Shown: positions 35,815 through 44,342 of the stretch, piece by piece
Layout of the letters: each line of letters opens with the position of its first letter
How positions within the stretch are numbered: position 1 is the first letter of the stretch
Assembly: GCA_035411585.1 (NCBI GenBank)
Contig: DAONTI010000013.1
Coordinates: 1 to 64,000, forward strand
DNA: 64,000 nt
Source: MWDV01 sp002070715
Lineage (GTDB): Bacteria > Verrucomicrobiota > Verrucomicrobiia > Limisphaerales > MWDV01
Direction: 5' to 3'
The notes under the pieces: generated by a model
The model's input: only the letters and a program-made list of their open reading frames with translations
What the model was told of the DNA's origin: nothing
Database searches by the model: none
Position numbers and translations under genes: made by a program

Positions 35815-37113
35815 TCAGCCAAATTTGCGGGTGAGCCGCGCGAGATGGTAGGCCCGGCGTTGCGCCGTCGTCATGCGGTCAAAATCCGGCGCGCCATTGC
35901 TATGCACCGGCCAGTCGGTCGTCTTCTCTCCGCCCGACTCGGCAGCGGATGCGCCCGGAGCGGATGAAGCGGGCGCAGACTGACTGGAGGCGGTGGCCAA
36001 GGGATTATTCCGAATCTCCGCCGTCGCGCGCCGTCCCGCGGTGCCGTCGTAACTCATCGTCGTATCGGTGAGTTGCAAATCCTCCTCCAGCGACCGCTGC
36101 GGCGGGATGCCTTTCCCTTGGAGCACGCCGTGATAGGCGCGCACGGCTTCTTCGGGTTTGAGCTGGCCGTCGGTGATCCGCCGGAGCATTTCGATGAACG
36201 CAAGTTGATGCTCCGCGTGATTGATCTTGCGCCCGAACAAGGCCACGCGCGCGCCGTATTTCTGGGCGTCATGAATCAGTTGGAAGGCGTCCAGCGTCGT
36301 CCCGGCGCCGCCGCCGAGGATGCCCACCACAAGATTGGGATCATACTGCGCCAGCTCCTCCATCGCCCGCGGCCCGTGATACACGATTTTCAGAAACAGC
36401 GGGCGACCGGCCTCGGGCACTCCCGCCAGCGTGCGGATGATGGCGTCGTTGACAAATTCACCCAATTTCCCGGGCGGGATGCCGCTTTCTACGTTGGGAT
36501 CGAAGACCTCCAAGAAGTGCCGGAATTTTTTCTGCTCCGCCTCTTCGCGAAACGCCTTGTACCACAGCAACGCTTCCCGGTCCTGTTCCAGGTCGTTCAC
36601 AAACGTCATGGAATAAAGGCCGAGGTTCGCGCCGGGGAAAGTTTCCCCGGACCGATCACAAGCCACCTCGCCGCATTGAATATGGTCAATCGTCGCGCTG
36701 CGGAACGGTCGCGAAGCCTCGCGGGTGTAACATCCGTGGCGCACCACCCAGATGTCCGTCGTGTCGTTCGCGCGGGCGGCGGGGGTGACTGGCGAATTTT
36801 TGAACAAACCCTCTTTGATCGCGAGCTGCTCGCTCACGTAGGCGGACATGAGCATGATGTCCACCAATCCCTGATGGGTGACCTCACGAATGATGTCGAG
36901 GAACTCCGGCAGATTGCGATAGCCGAACTCGTCGCGCGTCCACACCTCCGGCGAAAACTGCGCCGGGCGGGCCCCGCGCCGGGCCAGATAAGAACGCGGC
37001 CCGAGGGCCCGCACGCCAAAGGCCATGTCGGCGTCTTTCGCGTCCGCAATGATAAAGCTCCGCGCCGCGGGATTGGCTTTGATTTCGGCGAGTTTTCGGT
37101 CGAGGGATTTCAT
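35815..37113 (-). CDS. Class I aldolase-like TIM-barrel protein of the microcompartment operon
   Basis: 432 residues. The first 360 resemble the DeoC/FbaB-type Schiff-base aldolases: a Lys in FLKIVYHGPRAMEEL, then VVGILGGGAGTTLDAFQLIHDA and KYGARVALFGRKIN, the phosphate-binding end of the barrel. The last 70 residues are a Ser/Ala/Pro-rich linker followed by a short basic helix (FDRMTTAQRRAYHLARLTRKFG), which looks like a targeting or interaction tail. It is the last gene of the BMC operon, 86 bp after the class II aldolase. A related gene is found in Planctomycetota/Verrucomicrobiota BMC clusters, but its reaction is not established. An aldolase role in deoxysugar breakdown is inferred. Confidence 0.7.
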   Translation of the reverse strand: MKSLDRKLAEIKANPAARSFIIADAKDADMAFGVRALGPRSYLARRGARPAQFSPEVWTRDEFGYRNLPEFLDIIREVTHQGLVDIMLMSAYVSEQLAIKEGLFKNSPVTPAARANDTTDIWVVRHGCYTREASRPFRSATIDHIQCGEVACDRSGETFPGANLGLYSMTFVNDLEQDREALLWYKAFREEAEQKKFRHFLEVFDPNVESGIPPGKLGEFVNDAIIRTLAGVPEAGRPLFLKIVYHGPRAMEELAQYDPNLVVGILGGGAGTTLDAFQLIHDAQKYGARVALFGRKINHAEHQLAFIEMLRRITDGQLKPEEAVRAYHGVLQGKGIPPQRSLEEDLQLTDTTMSYDGTAGRRATAEIRNNPLATASSQSAPASSAPGASAAESGGEKTTDWPVHSNGAPDFDRMTTAQRRAYHLARLTRKFG

Positions 37114-37199
37114 TTCAAATCGCTGAAGCGGACCCGGGGTTGCCGGGGATCGGGAGGAACGTGAAGGGCAATCATCGGCGGGACCTGCATCGAAGGGGA

Positions 37200-38261
37200 T
37201 TATTTCAGGCGCGCCAGAATCTGGTCCGTGATGGCCTGCACGGCCCGCTCCGCCTCCGCGTCAAGGCCGGCGGGGGCTGCCGGCTTGGGCGGCACGGCGC
37301 AGGTCACGCCGGGGCGCCAGTCAGCGTTGTCGCACAATTCACATTCCTTCAGGCCGTGGCGCGGATCGGGAATGCCGAGGCGTTGTTTGATTTTGAGCAG
37401 GTCCTGCAACTGCGCCGGCGTCATCGTTTGCGGCGGCACACCCAGTTGCGCGCTGACCAGCACCGTCCGGCAATACGCCTCCAAGATTTCCATCTTGAAA
37501 TAGGCGTCTTCGACGTTGTTATGACTCCACGCGACCACGCCGTGGTTGGCCATGAGAATCGTGTTGTGCTTGTCCACCAGGTCCGCAACCAGTTTCCCCA
37601 TCTCCGGGGTGCCCGGCGTGCGATAAGGCGCGACTGCCACGCTCGCAAACACCTCGTATTCGGGAATCATGCACGTCGGCGGCACCAACCCCGCCACGGC
37701 AAACCCGGTGGCATACGGGGGATGACAATGCACCGACGCCACCGCCTTGGGCTGGCGTTCCATGATCTGCAGGTGCATCAGAATTTCGCTGGTGCGCTTC
37801 TTCACTCCCGCGAGTTGATTGCCCGCAAAATCCACCAGACACAGGTCCTCCGGTTTCATGAACCCTTTGCTCACCAGCGTGGGGGTGCAAAGCACGATGT
37901 CGGCGCCCACCTTGATGGCGATGTTGCCGCCATTGCCATCCACATAGGCGCGTTGCCATAACCGCCGGCCAATGTCGCAAATCTGTTCCTTGAGCGCGTG
38001 GCAGTAGGGCGAATTGAAGTAGGCTTCCAACTCGGCCCGGGACGATTTTGATGTCGGCGACGTCGCTGGCGGTTGCGGTTTTGCCGGGGACACGGCCCCC
38101 GCTCCGGTTGCCGCTTCCGTTCCTGCGGGGCGCGCGCGCGATTCCCAGTCGCGCAGAAAATCACGCGCGGACGGGGTCAAAATGGCATCCGCCGGCGGAC
38201 GCACCGGTTGTCCCTGGCGGACCATGTTCTCCAAATCGCGAAGACTGATGACCTGTTTCAT
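37200..38261 (-). CDS. Class II aldolase (fuculose/rhamnulose-phosphate type), microcompartment-targeted
   Basis: 353 residues, starting MKQVISLRDLENMVRQG. An N-terminal extension contains ILTPSARDFLRDW, a phrase also seen in ethanolamine and propanediol utilisation proteins. The class II aldolase/adducin domain at about 95-270 has the zinc ligands HCH (VASVHCHPPYATG) and HG (LMANHGVVAWS). After a Pro/Ala linker, the C-terminus LDAEAERAVQAITDQILARLK forms an amphipathic helix of the encapsulation-peptide kind. Such enzymes split L-fuculose- or L-rhamnulose-1-phosphate into DHAP and L-lactaldehyde. It lies 20 bp after a BMC-P gene. Confidence 0.85.
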   Translation of the reverse strand: MKQVISLRDLENMVRQGQPVRPPADAILTPSARDFLRDWESRARPAGTEAATGAGAVSPAKPQPPATSPTSKSSRAELEAYFNSPYCHALKEQICDIGRRLWQRAYVDGNGGNIAIKVGADIVLCTPTLVSKGFMKPEDLCLVDFAGNQLAGVKKRTSEILMHLQIMERQPKAVASVHCHPPYATGFAVAGLVPPTCMIPEYEVFASVAVAPYRTPGTPEMGKLVADLVDKHNTILMANHGVVAWSHNNVEDAYFKMEILEAYCRTVLVSAQLGVPPQTMTPAQLQDLLKIKQRLGIPDPRHGLKECELCDNADWRPGVTCAVPPKPAAPAGLDAEAERAVQAITDQILARLK

Positions 38262-38281
38262 GATTCCGTTTCCCAATCCAT

Positions 38282-38587
38282 TCAGCCCGGCCACGGGCGG
38301 TAAAAAATCTGGTCCACAAGCGCCGCGTTGATGGCATCCACCGGCGTGGGCTGGGCAAAGGGCTGCGCCGCTTCACGCCCCTCCACATAACCGATGACCT
38401 GCCCCAGGCCGCCGCCCAGGGCGTCATACACCACCGGCGCGAAATCCTTGCTGAACGTCAGCGGCGCGTGCAGACCGCGGGCGTATTGCTCACGGCCAAA
38501 CGGGGCCACGATGAGAAAACGTCCGCCTGCCAACGCGGGGACGGTTTTGCTCAAGGTCACGCGACCGATGACGGTGCCCAGTTTCAT
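38282..38587 (-). CDS. BMC-P vertex protein (EutN/CcmL type)
   Basis: 101 residues, starting at MKLGTVIGRVTLSKTVPALAGGR, the standard EutN/CcmL opening. A longer in-frame ORF runs upstream through intergenic sequence and is rejected. The beta-barrel core includes FLIVAPFGREQ and VVYDALGGGLGQVIGYVEGREA. These pentamers cap the vertices of polyhedral microcompartment shells. It is the third BMC-P of the operon. The upstream gap (38588-38714) carries a small repeat of AAATCCG units near 38603-38620. Confidence 0.88.
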   Translation of the reverse strand: MKLGTVIGRVTLSKTVPALAGGRFLIVAPFGREQYARGLHAPLTFSKDFAPVVYDALGGGLGQVIGYVEGREAAQPFAQPTPVDAINAALVDQIFYRPWPG

Positions 38588-38714
38588 CTGTGAACAATTC
38601 CCAAATCCGAAATCCGAAATCCAAAACCCCGACGCCACGCGGCGGCCGAAGAACCGACGAACAAACCGCGCCCGTTTCTGGGCCCCGCATTTTGCGCCAC
38701 GCGTTTTGGATTTC

Positions 38715-38993
38715 TCATACTCGAACTCCCGGCTCGCGTTCATCCACGATGGCGGTGACCAGCCAGCGCACGGGACTTTTCGGATCACCCACCGCTTTGC
38801 GCGCGGCGGCGCCGTCCGACGAAATCACCACCGGCTGGTGCATCCCTGCGCCGTGCGCGTCAATGGCCACTTGCGGCGCGCCTTCCGGTTCGCCCGTGGC
38901 GCCGATGGGCTGGCAAATCACCAGCCGCCATCCCGCCAGGCTCGGATGCTTGCGGGTGGCGACGACGTTGCCTTCGACGCGGGCGAGTAACAT
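38715..38993 (-). CDS. BMC-P vertex protein (EutN/CcmL type)
   Basis: 92 residues. It begins MLLARVEGNVVATRKHPSLAGWRLVICQPIG, which fits the EutN/CcmL pentamer family, and continues with VAIDAHGAGMHQPVVISSDGAAAR, the vertex-protein core. It is a close paralogue of the BMC-P at 40786 (MFLARVEGAIVATKKDPSM). Its 5' end, including the start codon and the first few codons, is duplicated in tandem just upstream by a 92-bp repeat. The copy nearest the gene body is the functional one. Confidence 0.9.
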   Translation of the reverse strand: MLLARVEGNVVATRKHPSLAGWRLVICQPIGATGEPEGAPQVAIDAHGAGMHQPVVISSDGAAARKAVGDPKSPVRWLVTAIVDEREPGVRV

Positions 38994-39162
38994 AAGCGTC
39001 AGTCGTCAGCCGTGGGCCGTTGCTGCCGCATCCCCATTCTTCGGGAGAGGCCGGCGGGTGCGCCTTCGACGCGGGCGAGTAACATAAGCGTCAGTCGTCA
39101 GCCGTGGGCCGTTGCTGCCGCATCCCCATTCTTCGGGAGAGGCCGGCGGGTGCGCCTTCGAC
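38971..39162. repeat. 92-bp tandem duplication covering a BMC-P start codon
   Basis: Two perfect copies of a 92-bp unit occupy 38971-39062 and 39063-39154, with an 8-bp partial third start (CCTTCGAC). On the minus strand the unit contains upstream sequence, ATG and the first codons of the BMC-P gene. The outer copy therefore holds a second start codon at 39083-39085 that reads out of the gene. Confidence 0.95.
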
Positions 39163-39230
39163 CCGATCCCAAGCCTTTGAAATTCCTGCTAAACGGCTCA
39201 TTTTCGTTTCTGTTTTCCCGCGCTGATTCC

Positions 39231-40721
39231 TCAGAAGATGCGCAGTTTGTCCACCATCACGCAGCGCCGGATGCGCGTGAACGTGCGCGGATTGCAAATG
39301 CCCTCGCCCGTGGTCGTCGCAATGGAGAAATTGGAATAGCCCTCGCCGCCGTTGCCCAATCCCGCCAGACACGAACCGTTCTTGATGAAGAGCGTTGTCT
39401 CCAGCGCCTTGCCCATCGCCGTCATGTTTGCCACGTCGTGCGAATGGATCATCGCCGAGTGCCGATAGCCGTGCTCGGCTTTCTTCGCCTGGGCGATGCC
39501 TTCCTCAACGGTTTTCACCCGCACCACCGGCAGGAACGGCATCATTTGTTCTTCCTCGACAAACAAGTGATCAGCCGGGGTCTCGGCAATCAGGAGTTGC
39601 GTGCCGGCGGGAACGTTCGCGCCAGCGGCTTTCGCCAGCACCGCCGGATCCCGTCCCACCAAATCCCGGTTCACCACCGGATGCGGGCAACCCGCGCCCT
39701 GTCCCGGCGGAAAGACGAACGCCGCTTGGGTCAGCCGCGCCACCTGCGCGTCGTTCAACCGATGCGCGCCGTGCTTCTCCAGCAGCGTCATGAACTGGTC
39801 GAAGAACGGTTCGAGCACGAACACTTCCTTCTCCCCGATGCAAAGCAGATTGTTGTCCCACGCCGCGCCGGCCACCACGCACTGGGCCGCGTTGTCCAGG
39901 CAGCTCGTGCCGTCCACCAACACCGGCGGATTGCCCGGTCCGGCGCACACGGCGCGTTTCCCGCTGGCCATCGCCGCCTTCACCACACCCGGCCCGCCCG
40001 TAACACAAAGCAACCGCACGTTTTCGTTCCGGGCAATGGCGTCAAATGATTCCAGCGTCGGCGGCTCAATGATGCTGGCCAGGTTTTCGATACCAAGTTC
40101 CCGGTGAATGGCCTCGTTGAAACAGCGCGCCGCCGTGATCGCGCACCGGGCGGCACCGGGATGCGCGTTGAACACGACTGCGTTGCCCGCCGCCGCCATG
40201 CTGATGATATTGCACGCCATCGTGGGGATGGAATGTGTGCTGGGCGTCACCGCACCGATGACGCCGAACGGTGCGAATTCCTCCAGCGTGATGCCGTGGT
40301 CGCCGCTCAGGCCGTAAGGATTCAGGAACTCGACGCCCGGAATGTCGCGCTGACCTTTGAGCTTATCAATCTTGTGATCCAACCGGCCAATTTTCGTTTC
40401 CTCCAGCTCCAACCGGCCCCATTCCTCCGCTTTCGCCCAGCAAATCTCTTTGACCAGTTCGACCACCTTCTTGCGGCCCGCCACGCCGGCATCGGACAAC
40501 TGCTGGAAGGCTTCCTGCGCGGCGGCGCAGGCTTCGTTGGCGTCCGAAAACACGCCGAACGTGCCGCGCCGGGCCCGGGTTGCCGGTTTCGTCCGAAGCG
40601 GGCAACCACGGGCGGGGACCTCCGCAGGCGCGGACGGCGCCGCAGCGGGAGGTCCGCCACCCAACCGGCCCAACACTTCCGTCACCACATCACGGATCAA
40701 GGTTTCGTTCACGGTGCTCAT
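39231..40721 (-). CDS. CoA-acylating aldehyde dehydrogenase, microcompartment-targeted
   Basis: 496 residues of the EutE/PduP type. The N-terminus NETLIRDVVTEVLGRLGG is an amphipathic helix typical of an encapsulation peptide, followed by a Pro/Ala linker. The catalytic region contains FNAHPGAARCAITAARCFNEA, CVTGGPGVVKAAM and the active-site cysteine in NNLLCIGEKEVFV. It would oxidise lactaldehyde or a related aldehyde to the acyl-CoA with NAD inside the shell. PduL and acetate kinase in the same operon could then regenerate CoA and ATP. It sits between two BMC-P genes. Confidence 0.93.
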   Translation of the reverse strand: MSTVNETLIRDVVTEVLGRLGGGPPAAAPSAPAEVPARGCPLRTKPATRARRGTFGVFSDANEACAAAQEAFQQLSDAGVAGRKKVVELVKEICWAKAEEWGRLELEETKIGRLDHKIDKLKGQRDIPGVEFLNPYGLSGDHGITLEEFAPFGVIGAVTPSTHSIPTMACNIISMAAAGNAVVFNAHPGAARCAITAARCFNEAIHRELGIENLASIIEPPTLESFDAIARNENVRLLCVTGGPGVVKAAMASGKRAVCAGPGNPPVLVDGTSCLDNAAQCVVAGAAWDNNLLCIGEKEVFVLEPFFDQFMTLLEKHGAHRLNDAQVARLTQAAFVFPPGQGAGCPHPVVNRDLVGRDPAVLAKAAGANVPAGTQLLIAETPADHLFVEEEQMMPFLPVVRVKTVEEGIAQAKKAEHGYRHSAMIHSHDVANMTAMGKALETTLFIKNGSCLAGLGNGGEGYSNFSIATTTGEGICNPRTFTRIRRCVMVDKLRIF

Positions 40722-40785
40722 GCGTTTCCTTCAACTCGGCGCCTGCCCAACGGCTTCCTGCGGTTGCTTCGGTCAGTGACGACTT

Positions 40786-41103
40786 TCATCCTGGGCTCTT
40801 GGCGCTGAAAATCTGTTGTCCCAACACATCCACGCTATCCACAATGCCGATGATGACAGCATCCACGGGGGCGTCCTTCATGCCGGGGGCGAGACGGGCG
40901 GAGCTGCCCTGGGTGAACATCACCATTTCGCCGATGCCGGCGCCCACGCTGTCCACCGCCACAATGGTATTTGCGCCGGGGCGGAACTTCGTGGGGTCTT
41001 TGTCATCCACCAGTTGCGGACGCAGCAGGAGCATCTTGCGCCCGCTCATGGACGGGTCCTTTTTGGTCGCGACAATCGCGCCTTCGACTCGGGCGAGGAA
41101 CAT
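40786..41103 (-). CDS. BMC-P vertex protein (EutN/CcmL type)
   Basis: 105 residues, starting MFLARVEGAIVATKKDPSMSGRKMLLLRPQLVD. The middle VAVDSVGAGIGEMVMFTQGSSARL matches the EutN/CcmL family core (D-x-V-G-A-G-x-G-E-x-V). It forms pentameric caps at shell vertices. It is the first of three BMC-P genes in transcription order, between the third BMC-H gene and the aldehyde dehydrogenase gene. Confidence 0.93.
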   Translation of the reverse strand: MFLARVEGAIVATKKDPSMSGRKMLLLRPQLVDDKDPTKFRPGANTIVAVDSVGAGIGEMVMFTQGSSARLAPGMKDAPVDAVIIGIVDSVDVLGQQIFSAKSPG

Positions 41104-41201
41104 AGGCGGCAGCAGTTAAAATTTGGACATCCGAACTCGGGCGGAAGCCGCAATCCCCGGGCAAGACGGCGCCCGGCGGACAACCAGCCTCCCGGCGCCC
41201 G

Positions 41202-41486
41202 TTACTTCTTCTTCGGTAACACCGCTTCCACGTCCGCGTGCGGACGGGCGATGACGTGGACGCTGACCACTTCGCCTTTGATCGCTTTGATCGCCTGCGC
41301 GCCGGCGTCCGTGGCGGCTTTTACCGCCGCGACATCGCCCACGACGCACGCCGTGACGAGTGCGTTGCCCACCTGCGTCATCGGACCGACGAGCTCGACG
41401 TTCGCCGCCTTGAGCATCGCGTCCGTGCCTTCGACAAGGGCCACGAGCCCGCGCGTTTCAATCATGCCAATTGCTTGTTGTGCCAT
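41202..41486 (-). CDS. BMC-H shell protein
   Basis: 94 residues. A single BMC domain runs from MAQQAIGMIETRGLVALVEGTDAMLKAANVELVG to VVSVHVIARPHADVE. These proteins form hexamers that tile the facets of the shell and carry central pores. It is the third BMC-H in the operon, separated from the kinase gene by 170 bp that contains a 7-bp stem-loop. Confidence 0.95.
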   Translation of the reverse strand: MAQQAIGMIETRGLVALVEGTDAMLKAANVELVGPMTQVGNALVTACVVGDVAAVKAATDAGAQAIKAIKGEVVSVHVIARPHADVEAVLPKKK

Positions 41487-41620
41487 GTGTCTTTCCTGTG
41501 TTGATGGTTAAAGAAAATGCCGATTGCCAAATTCAAATTCCCAACGCAAAACCCGTTCCCCACCCGCAGCTCGCACATTGCGGGCCCTTTGCCACACCCC
41601 GTTTCGACGGGCGACGGCTG

Positions 41621-41641
41621 GGCTGCCTGTAAACGGCAGCC
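41621..41641 (-). other. Stem-loop between ackA and the third BMC-H gene
   Basis: A perfect 7-bp inverted repeat (GGCTGCC/GGCAGCC) with a 7-nt loop lies in the 170-bp space inside the operon. It could protect or process the mRNA, giving different levels of shell protein and kinase. There is no T-run, so a terminator is unlikely. Confidence 0.35.
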
Positions 41642-41656
41642 GGTGGTGTCCACGGT

Positions 41657-42841
41657 TCATTGCTTTTCCAAAAATCGTTTCACCTCGCGGGCCACGACCA
41701 ATTCCTCATTCGTAGGGATGACCATGATTTTCACCCGCGAATTCGCAGCGCTGATGACGGCCTCTGTTGCCCGGGTCCGGGCGTTTGATTCCGGGTCCAG
41801 AACAATGCCCAATTGGTCCAAGTCCGCGCAAATGGCGGCGCGCAAATCCGTGCGGTTCTCGCCAATGCCGGCGGTGAACACCAAGGCGTCGCAGCCGTTC
41901 AATTCGAGGAAGTAGCCGCCGATCCATTGCCGGGCGCCGGCTACGAGCGCGTCCAACGCCAGCCGAGCCTTCGCGTTGCCTTGTTCCGCCGCCACCGTGA
42001 CGTCGCGGATGTCATTGCTCACGCCGCTCAAGCCCAACAGTCCGCCCTCCCGGCACAGTTGACGTTCCACTTCATCCAGGCTCAAGCCCAGCGTGCGCAT
42101 GACAAATGGCACGGCGAAACTGTCCAGATCCCCGACGCGATTATTCTGCGGCAACCCGGATTGCGGGCTCATGCCCAGGCTGTTCCCGATCGCCACGCCG
42201 TTGCGAATGCCGCTGATGCTGGAACTACCGCCCAAGTGGCAGGAAATGACGCGCAGCGCCGGCTCGCGCACTGGCGATTTGCCCCCGTCCACATACAGTT
42301 GGCGCGCCCGCCGCGCGACATCTTCGCGTCCCAGCAATTCCGCCGCGCGTTCGGCGATGAACTTGTGGCTCGCGCCATGAAATCCCCAACGCCGCACGCC
42401 GGCTTGATGCCACGCCTCCGGCACGGCATAGCGCATCGCCGCCTCGGGTGCCCACTGGTAGAAGGCCGTTTCAAACAACCCGACGAGCGGCGTGTTAGGC
42501 ATCCGTTGCGCGAAGAGCCGCACCCCGCTGACGTAAGCCGGATTATGCGCCGGCGCGATGGCGTTGAAGGCTTCCATCGCCCGCACCACCGATTCGTCGA
42601 GCCGCACGCATCCCGTCACCCCCTGGGCTAGCACGGTTTTGAACCCCACCGCCGCGAGGTCGCTGTCACCGGTGATGGCCCCGGCCTCCTGGAGTGCGCT
42701 CAGGCAATCCGCAATCGCCTGCGGATAATCCGCCACCCGCTCAAAGCCGCCCTTGTGCATCAGGCGTTCGCCGTCGTTGGCGCAGTCAAACAGCCGCCAC
42801 TTGAGCGAGGTCGAGCCGAGATTGGCGACGAGGATTTTCAT
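41657..42841 (-). CDS. ackA: Acetate/propionate kinase
   Basis: 394 residues, starting MKILVANLGSTSLKWRLFD, the acetokinase N-terminal signature (N-x-G-S-x-S-x-K). Later motifs are WGFHGASHKFIAERAAELLG, CHLGGSSSISGIRNGVAIGNSLGMSPQSG and ALVFTAGIGENR. It transfers phosphate from an acyl-phosphate to ADP. Placed between BMC-H genes and next to pduL, it probably works on the acyl-phosphate made by PduL (lactyl- or acetyl-type). No encapsulation helix is visible, so it may act outside the shell. Confidence 0.93.
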   Translation of the reverse strand: MKILVANLGSTSLKWRLFDCANDGERLMHKGGFERVADYPQAIADCLSALQEAGAITGDSDLAAVGFKTVLAQGVTGCVRLDESVVRAMEAFNAIAPAHNPAYVSGVRLFAQRMPNTPLVGLFETAFYQWAPEAAMRYAVPEAWHQAGVRRWGFHGASHKFIAERAAELLGREDVARRARQLYVDGGKSPVREPALRVISCHLGGSSSISGIRNGVAIGNSLGMSPQSGLPQNNRVGDLDSFAVPFVMRTLGLSLDEVERQLCREGGLLGLSGVSNDIRDVTVAAEQGNAKARLALDALVAGARQWIGGYFLELNGCDALVFTAGIGENRTDLRAAICADLDQLGIVLDPESNARTRATEAVISAANSRVKIMVIPTNEELVVAREVKRFLEKQ

Positions 42842-42942
42842 CGCGAGGCGTCAGGCGGGGGGCAGCGGGCACCGATCGCTCCGGGCTTGACGGCCGTGGG
42901 CAGGCAATGCCAACGGCCATCCTCCCGCTGCCGCCGGCCGCG

Positions 42943-43221
42943 TTATTGCAACCACTTGCCCAGCCCGGACAACCCTTCGTGCGGGCGCGGGATGACTTGG
43001 ACGCTGATGACCTGCCCCACTTGGGCCGCCGCCGCCGCGCCGGCGTCGGTCGCGGCTTTGACAGCCGCCACGTCGCCGCGGAAAAAGGCGGTGACATAGC
43101 CGCTGCCGACCTTTTCCCAGCCGGTCATCGTGACGTTCGCCGCTTTGAGCGCCGCGTCGCTGGCTTCCATCAGGGCGCACAGCCCCTTGCATTCGATCAT
43201 TCCAACCGCTTGTTGTGACAT
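42943..43221 (-). CDS. BMC-H shell protein
   Basis: 92 residues with one BMC domain: MSQQAVGMIECKGLCALMEASDAALKAANVTMTG ... VISVQVIPRPHEGLS. Hexameric facet protein of the microcompartment shell. It lies between the first BMC-H gene and ackA, with short gaps on either side. Confidence 0.95.
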   Translation of the reverse strand: MSQQAVGMIECKGLCALMEASDAALKAANVTMTGWEKVGSGYVTAFFRGDVAAVKAATDAGAAAAAQVGQVISVQVIPRPHEGLSGLGKWLQ

Positions 43222-43253
43222 AATCTGTTACTGGTGGTGAGTTGAGGTGGAGG

Positions 43254-43544
43254 TTACTTGCCGCCCCGGGCGGCCTCGCCGACAAAGGCCCGCACCAGGT
43301 CTTCGTGGGGCCGCGCGATGATGTGGGCGCTGACCAGTTCGCCGACCTTGCCCGCCGCCTTCGCGCCGGCGTCCACGGCCGCCTTGATGCTGCCCACGTC
43401 GCCGCGGGCGAGCACGGTGATGAGCCCGCCGCCGATGGGGATGGTTTTCACGAGGCTCACGTTGGCCGCCTTGACCATCGCGTCGCTGGCTTCGACGCTG
43501 CCGACGTAGCCTTTGGTTTCAATCATGCCGAGTGCTTCGCTCAT
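43254..43544 (-). CDS. BMC-H shell protein
   Basis: 96 residues with one BMC domain: MSEALGMIETKGYVGSVEASDAMVKAANVSLVKTI ... LVSAHIIARPHEDLV. It is the first shell gene after pduL. Three BMC-H genes in one operon give three different hexamer types. Confidence 0.95.
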   Translation of the reverse strand: MSEALGMIETKGYVGSVEASDAMVKAANVSLVKTIPIGGGLITVLARGDVGSIKAAVDAGAKAAGKVGELVSAHIIARPHEDLVRAFVGEAARGGK

Positions 43545-43578
43545 AGTGTGTTTGTGTTGATGGTTTCGTTGCAGGAAA

Positions 43579-44259
43579 TCATTTGATCAATTCGCAATCC
43601 GTGTCCGGGCGCAGGTTGCAGGCGTTGCCTTCGTCCGTGTCAATGTGGACCTCCAGCTTGAAGCTCGGGTCCACGCGGCAGAGCATCTTGTCCAGCACAA
43701 TCCCGCACGCGCCGCCGATCTTGAGCTTCAGATTGTCGCCCCCCTTCACCCCGTAAAATTCCGCGTCGGTCGGGTGCATATGCACGTGCCGCAGCGCGCG
43801 GATGACCCCTTCCTTCATTTCAAAAAATCCCGCCGGCCCCATGAGCATGCACCCCGGGGTGTCCTTGATATCGCCCGAAGCCCGCAGCGGAATCTCGAAG
43901 CCCAGCGCGATGGCATCCGTGTAAGCCAGCTCGACCTGGTTCAGATTCCGGCACGGCCCGAGGATGCGCAGATTGGAAATCACCCGGCTGCGCGGACCGA
44001 TGAGGGTCACGGTTTCCTTCGCCGCAAATTGTCCCTCCTGATAAAGCCACTTGTGAACGTTGAGTTGCGCGCCCTTCCCGAACAGGATTTCCACCGCCGC
44101 CGGCGTGAGATGACAATGGCGCGCGCTCACGTTGACGACCAACGGATTCGGCGCCGTAGCCACCCGCGGCAACGGCTTGCCCAGCCGCGCATAGACCGCC
44201 TGTCGAACCATGTGTTCGACAACCGCACGATGTGGGGGTGACCCAGCAACAACAGCCAT
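43579..44259 (-). CDS. pduL: Phosphate propanoyltransferase PduL, microcompartment-targeted
   Basis: 226 residues. The N-terminal helix AVVEHMVRQAVYARLGKPLP looks like an encapsulation peptide. Two PduL domains follow. The first holds VNVSARHCHLTPAAVEILFG and the second HVHMHPTDAEFYGV, with the histidines that bind zinc in characterised PduL. VTLIGPRSRVISNLRILGPCRNLNQVEL is also typical. It converts acyl-CoA and phosphate to acyl-phosphate, recycling CoA inside the shell. It is the first gene of the operon, starting 83 bp from the divergent DeoR gene. Confidence 0.95.
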   Translation of the reverse strand: MAVVAGSPPHRAVVEHMVRQAVYARLGKPLPRVATAPNPLVVNVSARHCHLTPAAVEILFGKGAQLNVHKWLYQEGQFAAKETVTLIGPRSRVISNLRILGPCRNLNQVELAYTDAIALGFEIPLRASGDIKDTPGCMLMGPAGFFEMKEGVIRALRHVHMHPTDAEFYGVKGGDNLKLKIGGACGIVLDKMLCRVDPSFKLEVHIDTDEGNACNLRPDTDCELIK

Positions 44260-44267
44260 ACGCGCCC

Positions 44268-44325
44268 GATTTTGATCGTTTTTAGATCGGAGTCAACATT
44301 TTTATTGCAAAATCTTTCAAAATCT
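44268..44325. promoter_or_regulatory. Operator-like repeats between pduL and the DeoR gene
   Basis: The AT-rich 83-bp intergenic region carries CAAAATCT at 44308-44315 and again at 44318-44325, ten bases apart (one helical turn). A reverse-complement copy GATTTTG lies at 44268-44274. Such arrays of short sites facing both promoters are expected for autoregulated DeoR-family repressors. TTGACT on the minus strand (44291-44296) is a possible -35 for the operon. Confidence 0.5.
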
Positions 44326-44342
44326 ACCAATATCACGCTCGA

